Origin: Uloborus plumipes
Lineage: Eukaryota; Arthropoda; Arachnida; Araneae; Uloboridae
NCBI GenBank assembly: GCA_038373865.1
Contig: JAXGGA010002878.1
Coordinates: forward strand, 48,905-112,904
DNA length: 64,000 nucleotides
Direction of reading: 5' to 3'
Under the pieces are notes generated by a model, which was given only the letters and a program-made list of their open reading frames with translations, did not search any database and was not told the DNA's origin. A program made the position numbers and the translations under genes. Below, one piece after another: positions 11,332-23,500 of this stretch (within the stretch, counting starts at the first letter, position 1; each line of letters begins with the position of its first letter).

Positions 11332-11450
11332 CCCAAGTAGCACACTTCGTTTTTTAAAGTAAAAGTGTTTTAAGTAAAATGGTTATTAACATTGTGACAA
11401 CGGATTAAAAACGTTTATAAAACGTTTAAACGTTTTTTGTGCTACCTGGG
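11332..11450. mobile_element. 119-bp MITE with CCCARGTAGCACA ends
   Basis: The left end CCCAAGTAGCACA and the right end TGTGCTACCTGGG are inverted copies with one mismatch. The interior is AT-rich with repeated AACGTTT words. The superfamily is not clear from the ends, and the target duplication is not obvious. Confidence 0.6.
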
Positions 11451-11964
11451 AAAGCTTGCTAGGAGTGCTAGACTCCATAATCAGGCTCCTTCAAGTAGCA
11501 TAAAAGTGTTGATCACGTGTTAAATACTTTTTAGCTTCGACCAGTGGACCCTATTCACGGAGTATCTTCACGGTCCACCCAAGTTCTCGTCTGCGGTTAT
11601 TTTGATGCTATAAAAACTAGTTTTCTTTACTAATCACTGCAATTTATTTACATCATGAACATGCGTAATGCTGAAACAGACTTACTATTGCCTGAAAATT
11701 GCGGAGAAGAAGGTGCAAATCAAAATATTTTGTGAAATTTTATCTATTTTCCTGATGAGGAGTAAAATGGCTTAAAATCAGGAAAATGCAATTACAAAGA
11801 AAGTATTTCGTATCATATAAATCGTTCATCATTCTTTCCATCATTTCTGAGCAACAACTTTCAAGAAGCCTTTTTTTTTAAAATAGAAATAAAAGTTTTT
11901 AAGCCGAAAAAATGCATGTGTTACTAGACGTTTTCGTCTGCTATAATACCCTCAACACCCGCAG

Positions 11965-11976
11965 TGACGTCACGTG
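11965..11976. promoter_or_regulatory. CRE (TGACGTCA) overlapping an E-box (CACGTG)
   Basis: A perfect palindromic CRE at 11965-11972 shares two bases with a perfect CACGTG E-box at 11971-11976. Such sites bind CREB/ATF and bHLH factors. The pair lies about 2.5 kb upstream of the first coding exon in a locally GC-richer patch, so it is a reasonable proximal promoter candidate. Promoter function is inference only. Confidence 0.3.
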
Positions 11977-12490
11977 AGTAGTGTCCGCATCGATTTGCCC
12001 ACTGGCGAAATCAATGAGAGGAACTTAAATATATAATTTCTAGTGAATTTTGTAAGGTTTCATATTTTACCAATGCTAGATCTTTAAGTAATTGATGGGG
12101 ATTTTGTTTTTCGGCTCCTTTAGGATGTCTTAGGGAGGCTCTATTAGAATTACTGTCCCCATTTTATTATGAGAAATGGATTTATAAATCGTTTCCCCAT
12201 CGGTCAGAAAAAAATATTCGTCTTTTGTGGTTCTTAAAATAAGTTCTCTTTAGTTTGCAAGCTCATTTAGGAAATTCTTGAAGAATTTGACATTTATCAT
12301 AATAGAGAGGCATAACTAAATCCAAACCTACTAGCTGTGCTGGTGTCAAAGTAACCGTACTCGCCTCACCGGTCTGGTAACTTTGTTTGATGCTTTTTGT
12401 AGAAGGCAATAAACTGTAGTTGGTTTAGGTTGCTCCCACAAAGACTAGCGCGTGTGTTTCTAAGCTATTTTACATTTAAGTTTTTGACAG

Positions 12491-12561
12491 GTCTGATCTT
12501 AACAGTCAAAGTGGATATTTTCACGAGACTTCAAAGTATTTGTCAGAGAGTCTCGTACTTG
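12491..12561 (+). other. possible 5' UTR exon of the myosin VI gene
   Basis: The segment is bracketed by TTTTTGACAG and G|GTAAGAATT, which match acceptor and donor consensus. The first coding exon begins right at an acceptor, so at least one non-coding upstream exon must exist. This is the best-looking candidate I see, but nothing but splice-site similarity supports it. Confidence 0.2.
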
Positions 12562-13764
12562 GTAAGAATTTAATAAAATCGTTTTTTAAATTGTTGCATT
12601 GTCAAATGCTGAAGCTCTGAAAACGCGATCGTTGCAGTCAAATTTGAATCGTTAGGTTACTGATTGTTAAAAACATAGTTTTTTGTGATTAATTAACATA
12701 TTTTCTGTCAGGTATGACAAACGTATTTTATTCAGCTTTTAGTCGGTCTGAGGATGTTCAATCCAATTCCTTCTGTTTAAACCTCATGCTCCAAGTAGTT
12801 TTTTAAAGAATCTCTTGTCAACCCAAAATGAAGGCATTTTTGAATTTTTAAAGTGTTTCATGCGGAAAAGTTTCAACATATTTTGCACTGAAAACTGCTT
12901 TGACACATTGATCGCTGATTGTGTCAAAATATTATGCTGTAGTTTTTGGCCTATTTTTAAACCACACAAAAAATTTATATGCTATTAATTGTTTGCAATA
13001 ATTTAGCCAATCTCTTTTGATGTTCTAAAAAGGTCAAATTCGTGATTATGTTTTCTATTAGCAAAAAATAAATAAATAAAAATTACTGAAATAAGCGAAG
13101 ACATATCATTCCTAAGCAAACAATACTTTTTCAAGTTTTGGTCATTTATGTATTTATTCAAACATTTATATTTTGATTGATGTTCAAAATGTATCATTTG
13201 TGCATATGTTATTGGTTATAGTGATGCAATTACTTAGTTCTAAAAGGTAATGTGATTTGAGATAGCTCTTGATTTCCCTATTTCTTTTGCTTTTTAAAAG
13301 ACTTAAATATACTGTGGAAAGTCAAAAATCCAAATGCACTTCCATGAACTTTTAATAAACTCAAAAGAATTTCAAAATTTTCAGGCATTTTTTGTTAGTT
13401 CATTCAATTTTCTTAGTTAAATTTTTGTGTAAAAGTTACTGACAGGATACATAAAGTATTGTTAATATTTTCTATTTTGCATTTATATTCTGCAGACAAT
13501 GCGGGTTTTCTTACATTTTGTAGAAAAATTAAGACCTATTGTGTTATGTACCGTGTTTTGTGTTTTGCACACATATTTCAGGGCCACTTTATTTGATTAG
13601 ATGGCATGCTGTTTCCCTAAATGATATTTTCTTGGTCAGTTTCGAAAATCCGAGCTTCAAATATCCTTTAGCTTGAATATTTGATGCTCAATTGTGGTGG
13701 TTGGGGCTTGCAGGTTTCTGCCGACTGGGCAAAAACCATTGTTAGAAACAGGTTAAAATCTGCA

Positions 13765-13814
13765 TGCCAAAACCCTCTTTTTGTCACTTTTGTGGCAGAA
13801 AGAGGGTTTTGGCA
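13765..13814. repeat. small perfect hairpin, 16-bp arms
   Basis: The arm TGCCAAAACCCTCTTT (13765-13780) is perfectly inverted at 13799-13814 with an 18-nt loop. It may be a miniature foldback element; no clear target duplication is visible. Confidence 0.6.
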
Positions 13815-14426
13815 AGTAGGTCCTCTTTTTGAGTTACTGTGCATTGAAGCAATGTGCAATAAAAAACAGAGAATAAATCAGTTTTTCTGACAAAACAACT
13901 AAAATGTGAATTGTCTCATTGTTTTAGCTTAAAGCATGGTAAAAAGTCTTTAAAAGGATGTCTTACTGATGAAGGTTGATAAAGTATTGCAAAAGTTATG
14001 GCATTGTCACAAAAGAACACCTTTGAGAAATATTATATATGATTATTATTTAAAGCTTTGCGCGGAAAACATTGTTAAAGCTGTTTGAATAGTTTCAAAA
14101 TAAGTAGCAAAGTGCTACAACAGTAAATAATTATTTTCTCATGATGAATCGCTAAAATAGACTTCTGAGGATCAGTTATGGTATTTAAAGTGTCTGAATT
14201 ACAATAAGTATTAAAATTTCTTAATCAAAAGATTGAAAAAAAAATTTAAATGATTTTTTAAACTTTTTTAATAAATACTGTTTGTAAGGCCATTAATGAG
14301 TTCTAATAGCTTTGGCTATGTTTCTGTGATGTTTTCGTTTAACAAATTTTATATTCAGGCTTGTTTTAAGGGGCAATGAAAAAGCATTGCTCTCGCAACT
14401 TGCTCACTTATGTTTCTTCTTTTTAG

Positions 14427-14543
14427 ATGACAATGGATTGCCAAAAGGTCTGGGTTCCAGATCCTATAGCTGGTTATAGATTAGGAAGAATATGCGACAT
14501 AGGATCTGAAACAGTTACTGTGCGATTATTTAAAACAAATGAG
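14427..14543 (+). CDS. Myo6: myosin VI coding exon 1 (start codon)
   Basis: 39 codons, phase 0, from ATG directly after the acceptor TTCTTTTTAG to the donor GAG|GTAAAA. It begins [13 protein letters not shown], which lines up with the myosin VI N-terminus (the conserved VW.P.P and DIG words). A second in-frame ATG at codon 3 could also serve. The 5' UTR must be spliced from upstream. Confidence 0.85.
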
Positions 14544-17500
14544 GTAAAATCATTGTCAACTTTCTAAATTGTGAAATTGTAAAGTTCCTAAATCAATAAC
14601 TAATTTTACTATTATTTTTTTATGATGGCTTATTATTATTATTATTTTTGTGTGTTCTGTGTATAAATTTTCTCTTAAAGAGTTCCCTTGTTACGCTTCA
14701 TGTGATTTCTAAAAGTTAGAACACTATGTATTACAATCAAATTATGTGCGTGATGTATTTGACCTCTAACCCATACATTATGTTTTCAGAATTGCTTGTT
14801 CTTGCTTTTATAATTATGTTTTTTTCCCCCACTTTGATTCAATATTAAAAATAAAAGTATTTAAATTTTTGTAAAAGAAAGAATAATTTTTGAAAAGATT
14901 TACTATAGCTACCATATCAAATTCAGTTGAAGAAATGTTTTCATTACAGTCAACTCTTGATAACTCAAGGCCCTAAAAACCTTGAATTGACTTGAAATAA
15001 TATTAACTTGAATACCTATTCTTTAATCTCGAAGCTTTCATTGGGTCTCAAAACTCGTAAGAAGGCTGTATGAACTTCCTATTACTAAAAATATTAATAA
15101 CTGGAAGGTTTAAGTCTTCCCTTTGGAAAACTCCTTAGGACTTTGAGTTATTAAAAGTTACTATATTTTATTTTTCATTGCTTGTCTTTGTTAATCAGTT
15201 AATCAGCTACTCAACGAACTGTACTTGTCAAAGTTTGTTTCGGTACCTTTCATTATCTTTCTGAAGGCAGGGGTCTAGCCTGAGAAAATTCGGATTCGTG
15301 TACAGATCCTTCACAAAAATAGGATCAAGCAAAACGGACCCTTCACAAAATGCTGATCAAACAAAAGACCTTTCACGAGTTATTTTTTGAAAAGCAAATC
15401 TGAATTTAAAATAACATATACTTCCGTGTATAAGCCCGTAATTTTCTGAGCCTCTCTTTAGGTTAAATTAGGGGATCAGCTTATACACAAATCTGCCAAT
15501 TTTGCACACAAAAAAATGTCCGCCCATTTCACTAATCTAGTCAATTTAGTGTTTTTCACACAATGGCGATCATGCACCTCTGATATAATTATGTTGATTC
15601 ATCAACTTCAAATAAAAAATTTTCTTTCCACATTTTATCAACCAACATTTTTCCAACGTCACTTGTATCCTGATTATGTCATTAAATAATTGATATTCTA
15701 ACCACCATTGCACCAGAGCTTGTTATTTTCCATGTGATTTCTTTACACCCACTGGTAAAGTAATTTACCAATAGGAATTGTTTTTGTTTTGAACTTAATT
15801 TGAGTAACAACACTATATCTGACCTCTTGCACCAAGTTCACCAAAAAGAGGCGATTTCCCTTCCCCTGGCTTTGAAAAAATTGTTTTGTATATACGTATG
15901 AGCAGTTTTTTTTTTTTTGCCTTCCAATAAAATAGCATTGAGTATACACCCTCTTCCCTGGAAAAATTTGAATCGACTTTCCCGTCTTTCACATTCAAAC
16001 TTTGTGGAGGTAAAATACATCTATGATCTTAATTTTTTGAATTTCCGAAAATGCTGCAGCGCACTAGGTGCTTGGCCGCGGCACACTATTTGAGAAAAGC
16101 ACTGATATAACAGATAGTGATGATGCTCACTTTCTCCTGAATGCTATGAATACCTTCCAAGATTCAGCCCAGGAAAGAGAAAAAAAAGTACTCCAATGAC
16201 ACCCATCTAAAGATTTCAACATACACATTACTATAATAAAAAAAAAACTTATACTTAATAATTTTTGTTTGAAAAATTATTTAAGTTCACACAAAATTAT
16301 TTGATTTTCACAAAATTTTTGATTTTTCACAAAAAGGGGCCTTTTAAAAACCCTGGGCAGACCCCTGTAAGGGCTTCAAATAGAACTGTGCCAGCTGAAA
16401 TTTATCTTTTTAATTTGCCTTTTTTTTTTTTTTTTTTCAAAAAAAAAAAGAATTTTCACTTTTTTTCTGTAATATTTTGTTTCAAGTTGAAACAAAGAAT
16501 TTTTGTTCCCAAATTATTATCACTTTTAAAATGTTCCTCTCTTCCTCAAAAAACATTTTTGTGTCAGTTATCAAGTAAAGCTTATATTGTGTAATATGCC
16601 AAAATAAATGAAAAATAATAATAAATCATTTTAGGTTCGCACTGTTCCTTATGACGGTACATATGCTGCTGAAGAAATCGATGAAAAAGACGTTGATGAT
16701 AACTGTAAGATTTAAGTTCCCTTTATAGTTTTTTTGTTGCATTATCCTGTGCATCATGTGTGTAGTAGATTTTTACATAATACAGTGAAACTTCTACAAG
16801 CGACCACCTTTATTTAGCTACCACCTCTGTTAACGACCACTTTCCTAAGGCACCAATTTTCCACCCATCTACTTAATGTAAAAAGTCTTCTAGAAGCGAC
16901 TAGTCAACCAAAACAACAGAACCTCCATGAACGACCATTGTCTGACCCTTTGTCCAAAAATTTTCCCGAATACTTTTCACCACAAAAAAGAAATCCACAT
17001 TCCAAACTGGTCAGTCGACCTTGACACTTTGTTTACTGATGAGCAACAGGTGCAAGGAAGGGGTTTTACTATTTAAGTTAAGATATTTAAGATTGGGGAA
17101 CTTAAAATGACATTTCTATTTAAGGACTAATTTAAAGTCTGAAGATGAAAATCCATCAGACGACATCCTTCCACCTGTCGAACCTACAATGACAGCCTAG
17201 CAGACTTTAAGACAAATAGATTTTATTATGGAGAATTCAGAAAGCATGAAAGATGTCCAAATTAATACTCTTGTCTCAGAGTTGAAAAATATATTAAAAC
17301 AGACAGTTGTGTCACTAAAAGTAAAAATGTGAAACAATCTGAAATTTCTTTATTTCAAAAAAGTTTTAAAATGCATAAGTGTTATTGCTTGTATTGTACA
17401 GTAATTCAATAAATAGTAAGAGCAAGTATTTTTCACGTTTCTTTATTTTTATTAAAGTAGAAAATTTAATGCTCTATTTTTGGGAAAAATTCTTTTGACA

Positions 17501-20500
17501 TTTTTAAGTTGACTTCTTTGAGCGACCACCTCTCTTAACGACCACTTTTTCGCGAAACGGAGAGTGGTTTTCTCTTTAGATAAGTTTCACTGTACCTTCT
17601 ATTTCTGTTTTATGTCTTTTTTCCCCCCAAAGACCTCTTCAGGGGTGCAGAAAATGTTTTTCCATTCAACAGTTCCCAGAATCCATGAGAAAATGTCCCC
17701 AAAATTTAACGATATATATAAGCTTAGATAAAAATTAATTTCGCATTACTGCAGACGTTCCACAGTAAAATATATTTCAATTAATTACAATTTGTTTCTC
17801 CGCAAGCTAAGTTATATGCATAATACTTATTACTTATCAATAAAAGCACATTAACCCATTAATGCCTGACATTTTTTTCCAAAGATACTTTGTGTTACTG
17901 GTTACACGGCTACAGAACACACTTTACAATGGTTATGTGCTGCAATCTGTTAATAATGAATTGAAACAATACCAAAGTAATAATTGAACACTACTATTTG
18001 GTTAAAATGTTCATTTTTGGTAAATGCAGACATTTTTTGGACCGTCCCTAAAAAGGGACACTATGCATTAATGGGTTAACTACAAAATGTTAAATTTTCC
18101 TTTAACAATTGAAAAAAGGCAATCTTCCATTGTCTTTGTGGATGTTGTCTATGACTTTAAATGTTTTGTACATTTTTAAGTCTGTTTTTTGACAAGAACC
18201 TTTTTTTTTTTTTGACATTTTAAAAGAACTAATTATAATTTGAAAAGAGGTTTCCAGATTCACTTTTTATTTTTCGTAAAAAATTTCCTGATTTTTGAGG
18301 CTAGGGGGGAATGTTTCTATACTCTTGAGACATTGAAACAAATCTTAGTAAGGGTACAGCTATTATTTCTGAAAGTGGTTCAAGCAGAAATCAGATTAAC
18401 TTCTATTCCCTTCCCTCACTAATAAATAGATTTTTCATACGTTACATATGATTGCGTTGCAATTCTATGATTAGATGTTAAATTAGATTTATTACTTCAC
18501 AAAATTAATAAAACTTAATAAATACATTGTAAAAAAGTTGGGCCAAATCTCACATTTAAAAATAGCTTGTGGTGGGTTTAATGTTTTATGAAATGTCTTC
18601 ACTTTCATAAAACTTTTCGGAAAATGTTTATCGAACCAGTGTCACAATTTCCCTTAAACATGCATTCAAAAGCAGAAACTAGAATTTTAAATCGCAGGTT
18701 TTTTGTCACTTTTGGGCCCCTGAAAATATTAAGGGGAAGCTCCTGCTTCCCGAGCCTTTTAGGTAATCAGGCCCTGTCTGTATGTACGTATGTGCGGATG
18801 TATATGCGTATGTCGTTGTATAACTCAAAAACTATATGCCGTAGAAGCTTCTAGCTTGGTAAGTAGGCTCTGAGGATGGTCTAGTTGTGCACCTCCCCTT
18901 GTGGTTGCATTTGAACGTTCCCAAGGGGATGTTTTACCCCTTTTTTGGGGTAAATCAGTGTTAATTTCAATGCAGACTCAAGTGATATGAATTAGCGCGA
19001 CCACTTGGCGATATGTCGGCAAGCTTTTGGTCGCCAAGTGTTTGACGCCAACTTGGCGACAAATTTGGCGAAAAATTTATTTTTTGAATTTGTGTTCAAC
19101 TTGGCGCTATTGACGATATTTTGCGAAAAATTCACTGAATGATATTAAAATCAGCAATATTTAGAAAATTAACCATCTACTTATATTAAAAACTGAGTAT
19201 CTTTCTAACTACATTTCTATGTCAAGCTTCTTTCTTCTGAACGCCAATGAACTGAAAGTCGATCCAGGTACCGATAGATAGGTAATTTTTCAGACTTTAT
19301 TAGTTTTAATTTATATAATTATACGATTTTAATCAACGAAGATATCAATTAATAAGTAGTCAAATTGAAAGCGATTTGGCCTAAATGATTAAATATGAAA
19401 TCCATTGTTACAAAATGTGGTTGCTATGAAACAGTTATAACAATGATAATGAGAATTTTGAATGAAGGCTTAACTAAATCAAACATGAAACTCATTAGCG
19501 GGTCACGTACGTTGTACTTTTATCGCTAGCTGCTTGTAATTTTTTGAAATATAAATTAGTTGAAAAGCCATCTACTTATATTAAAAACTGAGTGTCTATC
19601 TCTGCTTCTTTCATTCTCTTGAGTAAGCTGAACTTGCTGAAACTTTCCTCACCATTTTGAACACTCGAAGCATCTCAATAATTCGAATGATTTTTTTGAT
19701 GCAGGAAAAAAGTAAAGGCGTGAAGCGCCTGTTAGCGAGCCGCCTTGGTGGCGAGTCTTTTTTTGAAACTTTTTTTACTACTTTAAAGGCACGAAGCGCC
19801 CATGCAACGCCGGGCCACACAGTTAGTTGCTTGGGGCATCAGCGGGCCATGTACATAGTATTTCTTGAAATCTTATAAAAATTGAATTATATCAAATAAT
19901 ATAACATCAGAATGAGGTAAAAGTTGGGTGGCGGGAGGACATTATGAATCAACATGCCTCAGGAAGCTAATCTAGCTGCCCTGGCAGCTAGTTGTAAAAT
20001 ATTTTTTGCATTGTTTTGTGGCAGATTAGGGGAGTAAATATTTGAATTGTTACCTTGCTCACTCCAAGACTTTTTTTTAACACTTAAGGCAACTACTAAG
20101 AAATTTACACGTAAAAGGAAGTAGTGACCTGAAGTGGTAGTGAAGTAGTCTGGACCCATACCAGATTTTTTTTTTCAAATTAATACATATTTTATTGGAA
20201 TTTTATGAATTTAAACTTCATTACAAAGTAGCACATTTTCTTATTTCTAATTTTGCAATAATATAAAGCAAAATTTTGCTTTAAAATTATTTTTTTAATA
20301 GTAATAATACGTATGTAACCAGTGTGGGACCAGTGGGTTAAATAATAAAAAAAATAAATTTATACTCAAATAATCAATTAAAAATTTTATATATCCAAAA
20401 AACAAAGGTGCATATTTTCTGAAGATTCAAATCAGCAGCTTAAATATATTTTTAAGAGTTATGCTAAAGTTGTTCACTTTATAAAAAAACAAATGAGTGT

Positions 20501-23500
20501 ACTTATAAATCAACTTGAAATTTTACTTTAGTTCCAAAAAATTAAGATACACATTCTTAAAAGTAGCAAATTATCATTTTAAATACATTAAGAGTCATGC
20601 TAAACACATTCACTTTTTTAAAAACAAATTAATAAACTATAATTCTTAAACAATCGCCCCGAAATTCAACTTCATTTTGAAAAAATAGACACATTATTAG
20701 ATGCAAATGTTATATTTATGGGTAATTCCAGCCAAAATGGTACAAATCATGCCTGAAATTGTCCAGTTAAGTTTATCAAATGAAGTGATTTTCGCCAACA
20801 AATCGTTGTTTTAAAAATTATTCTCTGTTTATTTGTGCATAATAAAGTGTAAATAGCTTGTATACGAGCCATTCATTAAGGGTTTTGAATAGTTTGACCA
20901 CTTTGTGTAACAAAGGAGACAAATGAGGTTTAAAAAATATATTTCTAATTGTAAAGAAAAGTTAATTACAGAACAAGTATAAAATGGACTAAACATCCTA
21001 AAACTAATTCTGTCTGCAATTTCGAGAAAAAAGTATTTTTTGCACCATCAATGCGACTGTAACAGAGTGGACATCCCACAGTGCAAATTAACTATCAGCA
21101 AAGAATTTTAGGCTTATCTTAGTTGCTGACTGTATAATTCAATGTATCAAAGTAATCACAGCAGATACATTACTTGTACTTCTTTAAAAAAAAATATCTC
21201 ATTGAATGCAATTGCTTATTTTATTTCTGAAAGGCTTGTAACAGAGTAGACAGTTTGAAACATAAAAAATCTAGGAACAAAGATAAATAAGTGTTTTTTG
21301 AAGATTTTTTTGTTTACATACATAAAATTCAGCAGAAAGGGTGTCAGAAGCATTTTTTGTGCTTGCATTGCAAATGATTTTCTTGTTGCATTTCAGCTTA
21401 ATCTTGAATTCCATTTTAAGTCCTAGCAATTTGAAGCTGGGGCAGATCATTTTTTCTTTCTTTTGCCAAAGATTTTTTTTTTTTTTTTTGAGTCCTTTAT
21501 AAATTGCTTATGCCTAAATAAGTAATACTTGGTTACACACAATTAGATGGAGAACAAATAAAAAAAATACAATTAATTGGTGGTAAATATTAAAATTAAT
21601 TACCAAAATTCTGAAGTATCGGGACTGATTTGTACCATTTTCGCTGAAATGTCTGATATATTATTATTATTATTAAAAATTATTCTAAGCATGTTCACTT
21701 TAATAAATAAATTAATAATCTTTTCTGAAAGGAAGGGATTACAAAACGAAAGAACGAAACAAAGTGCAAGATTCAAAATTTCTTTACACACATTCAAATT
21801 CTCTTTCACAAAAAAAAAAATGGATGGCTAAGTTGCGGCGATTCATCGGGACAGATGTTAACATTATCTAGAAGAACACTTTCGCCAATGTTAGATAGGT
21901 TATTTATTGTATCTTATTTTCAATTATAATAAAGCAATAATAGAGGCATAGTAAAAAATATCTAATTACAACATCATTGGGTGTTAAGAGATCGCAATTT
22001 TTGTTAGAAGTATAAAAACTAAAAATAAAAGAATTCAATTAAATAAAATAATTTGAGAATTTATATTAAAAGCTACTGCGATTAATTTTAATGAACTAGC
22101 GAATTAACGATCCTTGAAGGTTTGTAGCTTTTTCTTTCTAAATATTTTAACTAAAATATTTTTGAAAAGCTGAAAACAATCATACTTTATCTGGAAATTG
22201 TGAAAAATCAAATATGCAGAATGCTTTCATGTCCAGTACAAAGTCGGAGGAATAACATATAATTTTTGTTTTAGAAGCAAAAATTGGTAAAAAGGAAAGA
22301 TGAAAAGTAATTACATCATCTAAAAGGTTTATCAAACAATGACATTTTTAACTGGGATTTTTGTAAAAAAGAAAATATTCACTTAGGTCCTCACATCATA
22401 CCAGATAATCCTCACATCAATTCCGGATATCTCCCACATCAATACCGGATACTTTGCCGGATATCCTGTAAAAATCTTTCGGATATCCGTATCCGGGGAG
22501 GTCAGCCAGATCGGATATCCGGAGATACCGGATACTTAAAATATCAGCCGGATAGGCCGGATACCGGATAGTTACCGGATATCCGGTCCATGCCTAATTC
22601 AATCAAAATATGATCTATAAAATCAACATAATTAAGAAAGTTTTAAAATATCAATTTTGTTCATCATCAAAAAGAAAAAAAAGCTTCTCAAGGTGCTTTT
22701 GAAAATCAACACATTTGAGATGCATATCAGTGATGAATGATTATGATTTAGAATTAGTCTGGTTTTTGCAGAAACATTGAGCTATAAAATAGTTGACAAA
22801 TATAGGCTCATTGTTGTCATTGCACAATAAGTGATAATCTCACGTTTCAAAGTAGCATTTTCATCCTACAAAATGCTGCTTGATAGACTTCAACTCATTT
22901 TACTATTTCACCAAACTTTCTTGGATTTAATCTTCCTGTAAAGAAAGTTATGGTGAGAAAAAATAATTTGGCCAGTGCTGTAATTGAAATAAATCTTTGG
23001 GAGAATTTATATTTTTATGCATAGATGTCATGTCTGACATTTTTGTTTGAGGAAAAAGAAAGTCAGTTTGAATTACTTAGCTGGCTTTATATTTTAAAAA
23101 TGGGAACAATCATTGTGAAAAATAAAGGTAGTTTAAAACTTATTTGCATGAAATTTGTCTATTTTCTATAGTAACAAAAAAAAAAACTGAAATTAGCCAC
23201 CCCCCCCCCCGATTTACAATTGAATGTGAATCAACAAAGCTATAGAAAGTCACCTAGCAAATGCTATGAAACTTGTTCATGTAGCTTATTTTATTGACCC
23301 TTTATTTCATGGTGATGCAATATTTTCTCTTAGCATAAATAATTATTTTGCATTGATACATATTGTTTACGGTCGAAATAACTTTTAGCAGAGTCATCTG
23401 TGTATAATGAAATAACAAAAAATAATATTGGTCGATGCTCGGATTTATATTATACTGGCAATTGTAAACATAAATGGTATATAACAGGTTAACAATAATA

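Larger units (their letters stand above)
11451..14426. other. upstream region of the myosin VI gene
   Basis: Mostly unique-looking AT-rich DNA with fewer transposon scars than the region to its left. It probably contains the promoter and 5' UTR of the + strand myosin gene, because the coding start at 14427 follows directly on a splice acceptor. A CRE/E-box pair (11965-11976), a possible UTR exon (12491-12561) and a small hairpin (13765-13814) are listed separately. Confidence 0.4.

Noticed and set aside
11752..11800. CTGATGAGGAG as a ribozyme core
   Set aside because: No matching stem II with GAA, and flanks do not pair.
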